A model generated the notes under the pieces. The model was not told where the DNA came from and ran no database searches. It saw only the letters and a list, made by a program, of their open reading frames with translations. A DNA stretch of 64,000 nt, from the NCBI RefSeq assembly GCF_004283755.1, contig NZ_SHMH01000005.1, positions 359,774 through 423,773 on the forward strand, in the 5' to 3' direction. The DNA comes from Pseudoxanthomonas winnipegensis. Its GTDB lineage: Bacteria > Pseudomonadota > Gammaproteobacteria > Xanthomonadales > Xanthomonadaceae. Each line of letters starts with the position of its first letter. The first letter of the stretch is position 1. Made by a program: the position numbers and the translations under genes. Below are positions 61,537 through 64,000 of the stretch, piece after piece.

Positions 61537-61785
61537 ATGAGCAAAGGCCGAGACAGAACCGTATACCGCCGCGACGATGGTTCGTGGGCGAACAAGCGCA
61601 ACGACGCAGACCGTGCGTCTAGTGTCCACTCCACCCAGAAAGCGGCGGAAGATGCGGCTCGGGGGATGCTTAACAGGCAAGGTGGCGGCGAACTCACAAC
61701 CAAGGGCCGCGATGGCTTGATCCGGAGCAAGGACACCATTTCGCCAGGGCGCGATCCGATCCCGCCAAGGGATCGCGAGCATTGA
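61537..61785 (+). CDS. DUF2188 family small protein
   Basis: 82 residues. RTVYRRDDGSWANKRNDADR and ASSVHSTQKAAEDAARGMLN are the DUF2188 signature, a small basic protein often paired with ImmA-type regulators and mobile islands. It lies 19 bases after the ImmA gene, so it is probably co-transcribed. Function unknown. Confidence 0.85.
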   Translation: MSKGRDRTVYRRDDGSWANKRNDADRASSVHSTQKAAEDAARGMLNRQGGGELTTKGRDGLIRSKDTISPGRDPIPPRDREH

Positions 61786-61864
61786 GACGGCCAGAAAGAA
61801 ATAACAGCCGGTCTATCGGCTGATGAGCTGGAACAGAGCCACAGAATGCCAGTGGACGCACCGG

Positions 61865-62194
61865 TCAGCCGTCGCGGAGACGAGCGGACGCCTTGTCGAT
61901 GAAGAGTGACATCTCCAACCGGGAGGACAATGCCCCGGGCGGGACTTCTGTAGCTAGCTTTTGGGCTAGCACCGACGCCAGAGCCATCTGGGCATCAGTT
62001 GGTGCCTTGATGTCCCAGTCCAAGGCTTCAGACAGTGCGCTGGTCACGTGTTTGCCAAGCCTGACGTTGAATCGCTCACGCGCAGCAGTCTCTCGCAACC
62101 GGGCCCATTGACGAACGAGGGCGCGCTCGTCCGACTCCGAGATTGGGACCTCGAGGGTTACGCCGTGCTCAGGTGCGACCAGATAGAGGCCCAT
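61865..62194 (-). CDS. Hypothetical element-borne protein
   Basis: 109 residues. GLYLVAPEHGVTLEVPISES, RALVRQWARLRETAARERF and AQMALASVLAQKLATEVPPG recall proteins found in Xanthomonas accessory regions. No motif of known function. It is opposite in direction to its neighbours and the likely promoter lies near 62220-62245, which also serves the divergent XRE gene. Confidence 0.5.
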   Translation of the reverse strand: MGLYLVAPEHGVTLEVPISESDERALVRQWARLRETAARERFNVRLGKHVTSALSEALDWDIKAPTDAQMALASVLAQKLATEVPPGALSSRLEMSLFIDKASARLRDG

Positions 62195-62296
62195 GGAACA
62201 GTTGCATCCTTGAAGACTTGACCGAAAACTAAGGATATCTTAGTGTGAAAGCATAGACGCTTGCACCATCCTATGGTTCCAACCGTAGGGGGCCCA

Positions 62297-62623
62297 GTGT
62301 CCGATACCACGCGTCCAATCTTTGCCCAGAGACTGGCCGAAGCCCGTAGTCGTGCGGGCCTTTCTCAAGCTCAGCTTGGCGTTCTGGCCGGTATGGAGCC
62401 TGAAGTGGCGAGCCCTCGCGTCAACCAGTACGAACGCGGCGTGCATGAGCCCCGCGCCGAGATGGCGAAGAGGCTTGCGGAAGCCTTGAATGTCCCTGCC
62501 GCGTTCTTGTATACGGAGGACGAGATGCTGGCTAAATTGCTCATGCGCTGGAACGACCTCAGCAAGACGCAGAAGCGCGATCTGGTTAAGCAGATCGAGC
62601 AGTCAACTGCTACAAGCAAGTGA
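62297..62623 (+). CDS. XRE-family helix-turn-helix regulator
   Basis: 108 residues from GTG 62297 (AGGGGG site); ATG 62273 is an alternative. The XRE domain is complete: FAQRLAEARSRAGLSQAQLG, VASPRVNQYERGVHEPRAEM and RLAEALNVPAAFLYTED. A short C-terminal helix ends QIEQST. Probably the control gene of the accessory block, divergent from 62194. Confidence 0.85.
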   Translation: MSDTTRPIFAQRLAEARSRAGLSQAQLGVLAGMEPEVASPRVNQYERGVHEPRAEMAKRLAEALNVPAAFLYTEDEMLAKLLMRWNDLSKTQKRDLVKQIEQSTATSK

Positions 62624-62679
62624 CGCCCGAACTGACGGTGCGCGCGCCGTCTATTCGGACGGTAGCTCGGGAGATGTGA

Positions 62680-63099
62680 ATGCGTGACGTCCGGAACGAA
62701 TCCGTGAGCGTCGCCTTTACGTCCGAGGAGAAGCGCAAGCTCGTCGAGTCCGCCCGCGTAGAAGGCAGATCACTCGCTGACTACATCCGCGAACGGGTCC
62801 TTGCGGAATGCCGAGTAGAGGACGAGATGTTTCATCTGCTGCTAGACGACCTGGCTGGCGCAGCGGCGCCGCTGCAAGGTGCTGGAATCGGCCAGCCAGA
62901 CCCAGAAGACGCTAGTACGCCACTAGAGCTGCCGGAGCAGCAGCGCGCCCGCATAGCCAAGGAAGTGCGGGCTTCATTGTCTGGCGAGCAGATCGAAGCC
63001 TTGTCCCAGTTCTTGAGTCCTGCGTTCGAGCGAGGGCTTTGGCCTGGCCCCATGCCGCGAAATGAGCGGGTGGAAGATGATGCGCCAGGGGCTGATTGA
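62680..63099 (+). CDS. Ribbon-helix-helix, MobC-like protein
   Basis: 139 residues from ATG 62680. The first 45 residues (SVSVAFTSEEKRKLVESARV, GRSLADYIRERVLAE) form a basic ribbon-helix-helix of the plasmid-mobilisation NikA/MobC type. The remainder is acidic and Ala/Pro-rich. No relaxase gene follows in the window, so a mobilisation role is unproven. It overlaps the next gene by 38 bases. Confidence 0.6.
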   Translation: MRDVRNESVSVAFTSEEKRKLVESARVEGRSLADYIRERVLAECRVEDEMFHLLLDDLAGAAAPLQGAGIGQPDPEDASTPLELPEQQRARIAKEVRASLSGEQIEALSQFLSPAFERGLWPGPMPRNERVEDDAPGAD

Positions 63100-63334
63100 C
63101 GCCGTGTCCGATGCGTCCAATGAGCTTCATCTTCATCCGGTAGACGGTGGTCGTTGGGTCGGGGTTATATACCTGAAAGATGCCAAGCGGATCGAAATTG
63201 CGCCGCTGTCAAATATCGACGCCGGCAGGTCCGAGATTGCCAAGCGCGTTGAGGGTCAGCTGAAGAACGTCATGTGGGCACAAGATGGTGGGATGATCCT
63301 GAGTGAGGACTGGTGTCGGAAAGATCGTTGTTGA
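63062..63334 (+). CDS. Small hypothetical protein
   Basis: 90 residues from ATG 63062 (also ATG 63080). ELHLHPVDGGRWVGVIYLKD and KRIEIAPLSNIDAGRSEIAK suggest a small beta-rich fold. Not recognised. It is followed by an ill-defined stretch up to the insertion sequence. Confidence 0.4.
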   Translation: MSGWKMMRQGLIDAVSDASNELHLHPVDGGRWVGVIYLKDAKRIEIAPLSNIDAGRSEIAKRVEGQLKNVMWAQDGGMILSEDWCRKDRC

Positions 63335-63780
63335 TCCGCGGCGTTCCTAGCAATCAGGTGCTCATCGCCGTCGGCCAGCCCAAAGAAAACGCGTACGTCG
63401 AGCTTGTGTTGGACAGCAGACCTGCTTGCTGCGGCCAATTTATCGCTTCGGCCATCTCCCAGATGCTGCAACCATGCGCGATCAGGGAAGTTTATCGATG
63501 GCGGGGAAGGGTCGCTACCGACCCAAAGCGGACGATGTGTCGTGGCCCTCTGCAATTCTGTCGGGACGCCCACGGAGACGTGACTCACGCCAACGAGCCT
63601 CCGGGAATCCCGGGGCGATTCAGGCTTACGCTACACCGGTCCAAGGAACTGCGGTCAAGACAGGAGGGCCTCCGCGCTGGGAAGAACTCCCAGGCGTATC
63701 GTGCGCACAGCTACCATACGAAAGTCCCACCCGAGGCTATTGAGAAACTCATTCGTCATCACACGAATGAGGGGTCGCAC
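63335..63780 (+). other. Debris region before the insertion sequence
   Basis: Two overlapping open frames (63313-63813 and 63426-63743), neither with a recognisable domain. Fragments such as RVATDPKRTMCRGPLQ and PPRWEELPGVSCAQ do not align to a family I know. Probably a truncated gene disrupted by the insertion sequence. Confidence 0.4.
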
Positions 63781-63785
63781 GTAGG

Positions 63786-64000
63786 GCTGTGTGACCCCCA
63801 TCCTGCAGCGTGAGCTGATTGGGTCAAGGCCGAGTTGTCATGCAGGCAGTTTGGCTGCAAGAAGTTCGACCTTTGGACCGGCCAGCCTTTCGTAGACATC
63901 CGGTTGCCATAATTGATGGCAATGACCGAGGTGTTTATGGGCAACAGCAAGCAGTACACGGATGAGTTCCAGGCCGAAGCGGTGAAGCAGGTGATCGAGC
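63786..64000 (+). mobile_element. IS3-family insertion sequence, left part
   Basis: An end-like sequence beginning near TGTGTGACCCCCATCCTGCA is followed by a typical IS3 orfA start. The window stops 65 bases into orfA, so the right part is outside. The exact left boundary could not be fixed. Confidence 0.55.
63936..64000 (+). CDS. IS3-family transposase OrfA, N-terminal fragment
   Basis: MGNSKQYTDEFQAEAVKQVI is the conserved beginning of IS3 OrfA helix-turn-helix proteins, which bind the IS ends and, fused by frameshifting with OrfB, form the transposase. An earlier in-frame ATG lies nearby. Cut by the window edge. Confidence 0.8.

Overview
The window (64 kb, GC-rich) looks like a chromosome segment of a gammaproteobacterium of the Xanthomonadaceae (Xanthomonas, Stenotrophomonas, Pseudoxanthomonas or Lysobacter group). 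The case rests on the gene order carB-greA-RpfE-like-recJ, the ppsA/ppsR pair, proteins typical of the family (DUF1249, DUF1244), and family-type dispersed repeats (GTGGGAGCC...GGCGGCGA hairpins, GGGATTCGGGATT runs, CGGAGC-type REPs). The species cannot be named from the sequence alone.

Layout. 1-9.1 kb is core-like: the 3' part of carB, greA, an RpfE-like gene, recJ with an unusual in-frame insertion, a GT39 membrane glycosyltransferase, a frameshifted acyltransferase and a membrane-anchored LytTR regulator. Two 21-bp-spaced GGGAC direct repeats suggest that this regulator controls the acyltransferase and the GT39 gene. 9.16-17.46 kb is a mobile-looking insert. It is bounded by inverted copies of a TTGAGATA/CAGGGG end and carries a scrambled, decayed set of Mu-like phage genes: three Mor-type activators, a gp27-like protein, an I-type protease and a frameshifted tape measure gene. 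It ends in a roughly 0.94-kb array of about 17 palindromes followed by a tRNA-like relic. 17.45-22 kb is core again: DUF1244, folD, guaB, guaA, with inverted repeats on both sides of guaB.

22-35 kb is an integrative element inserted directly behind guaA. It holds a P4-type integrase with four upstream TGACGGTA repeats, an AbiEi/AbiEii type IV toxin-antitoxin pair, AlpA, a HEPN-motif protein, a translationally coupled trio (large serine recombinase plus two ParB/RepB-like proteins), and the usual ICE cargo of radC, DUF2958, DUF932 and ParB. Two, possibly three, of the cargo genes have related structured leaders resembling the published radC RNA motif. The element stops abruptly at about 35.0 kb, inside parB, where it is joined to a dabA gene that has lost its 3' end. 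36.6-46 kb holds dabB, a divergent LysR gene, an SDR/HTH pair, a dehydratase, a LysR/MFS pair and a formate/nitrite-type transporter; two of these genes are frameshifted. 46-58.3 kb is core-like: Mn-type sod, tadA, an acyltransferase, orn, mscS-ppsA divergent from ppsR, DUF1249, a tRNA cluster Glu-Ala-Glu-Ala, a histidine phosphatase and an OYE-type reductase.

58.3-64 kb is a second accessory block. It has a filamentous-phage-type HTH activator, ribbon-helix-helix proteins, a frameshifted gene coupled to an XRE-ImmA/IrrE metallopeptidase, and DUF2188. It ends in the left part of an IS3-family element cut by the window edge.

Five genes carry single small indels, several next to homopolymers. 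They are therefore either young pseudogenes or sequencing errors. No homology search or folding program was available; family names come from recognised motifs and protein architecture.
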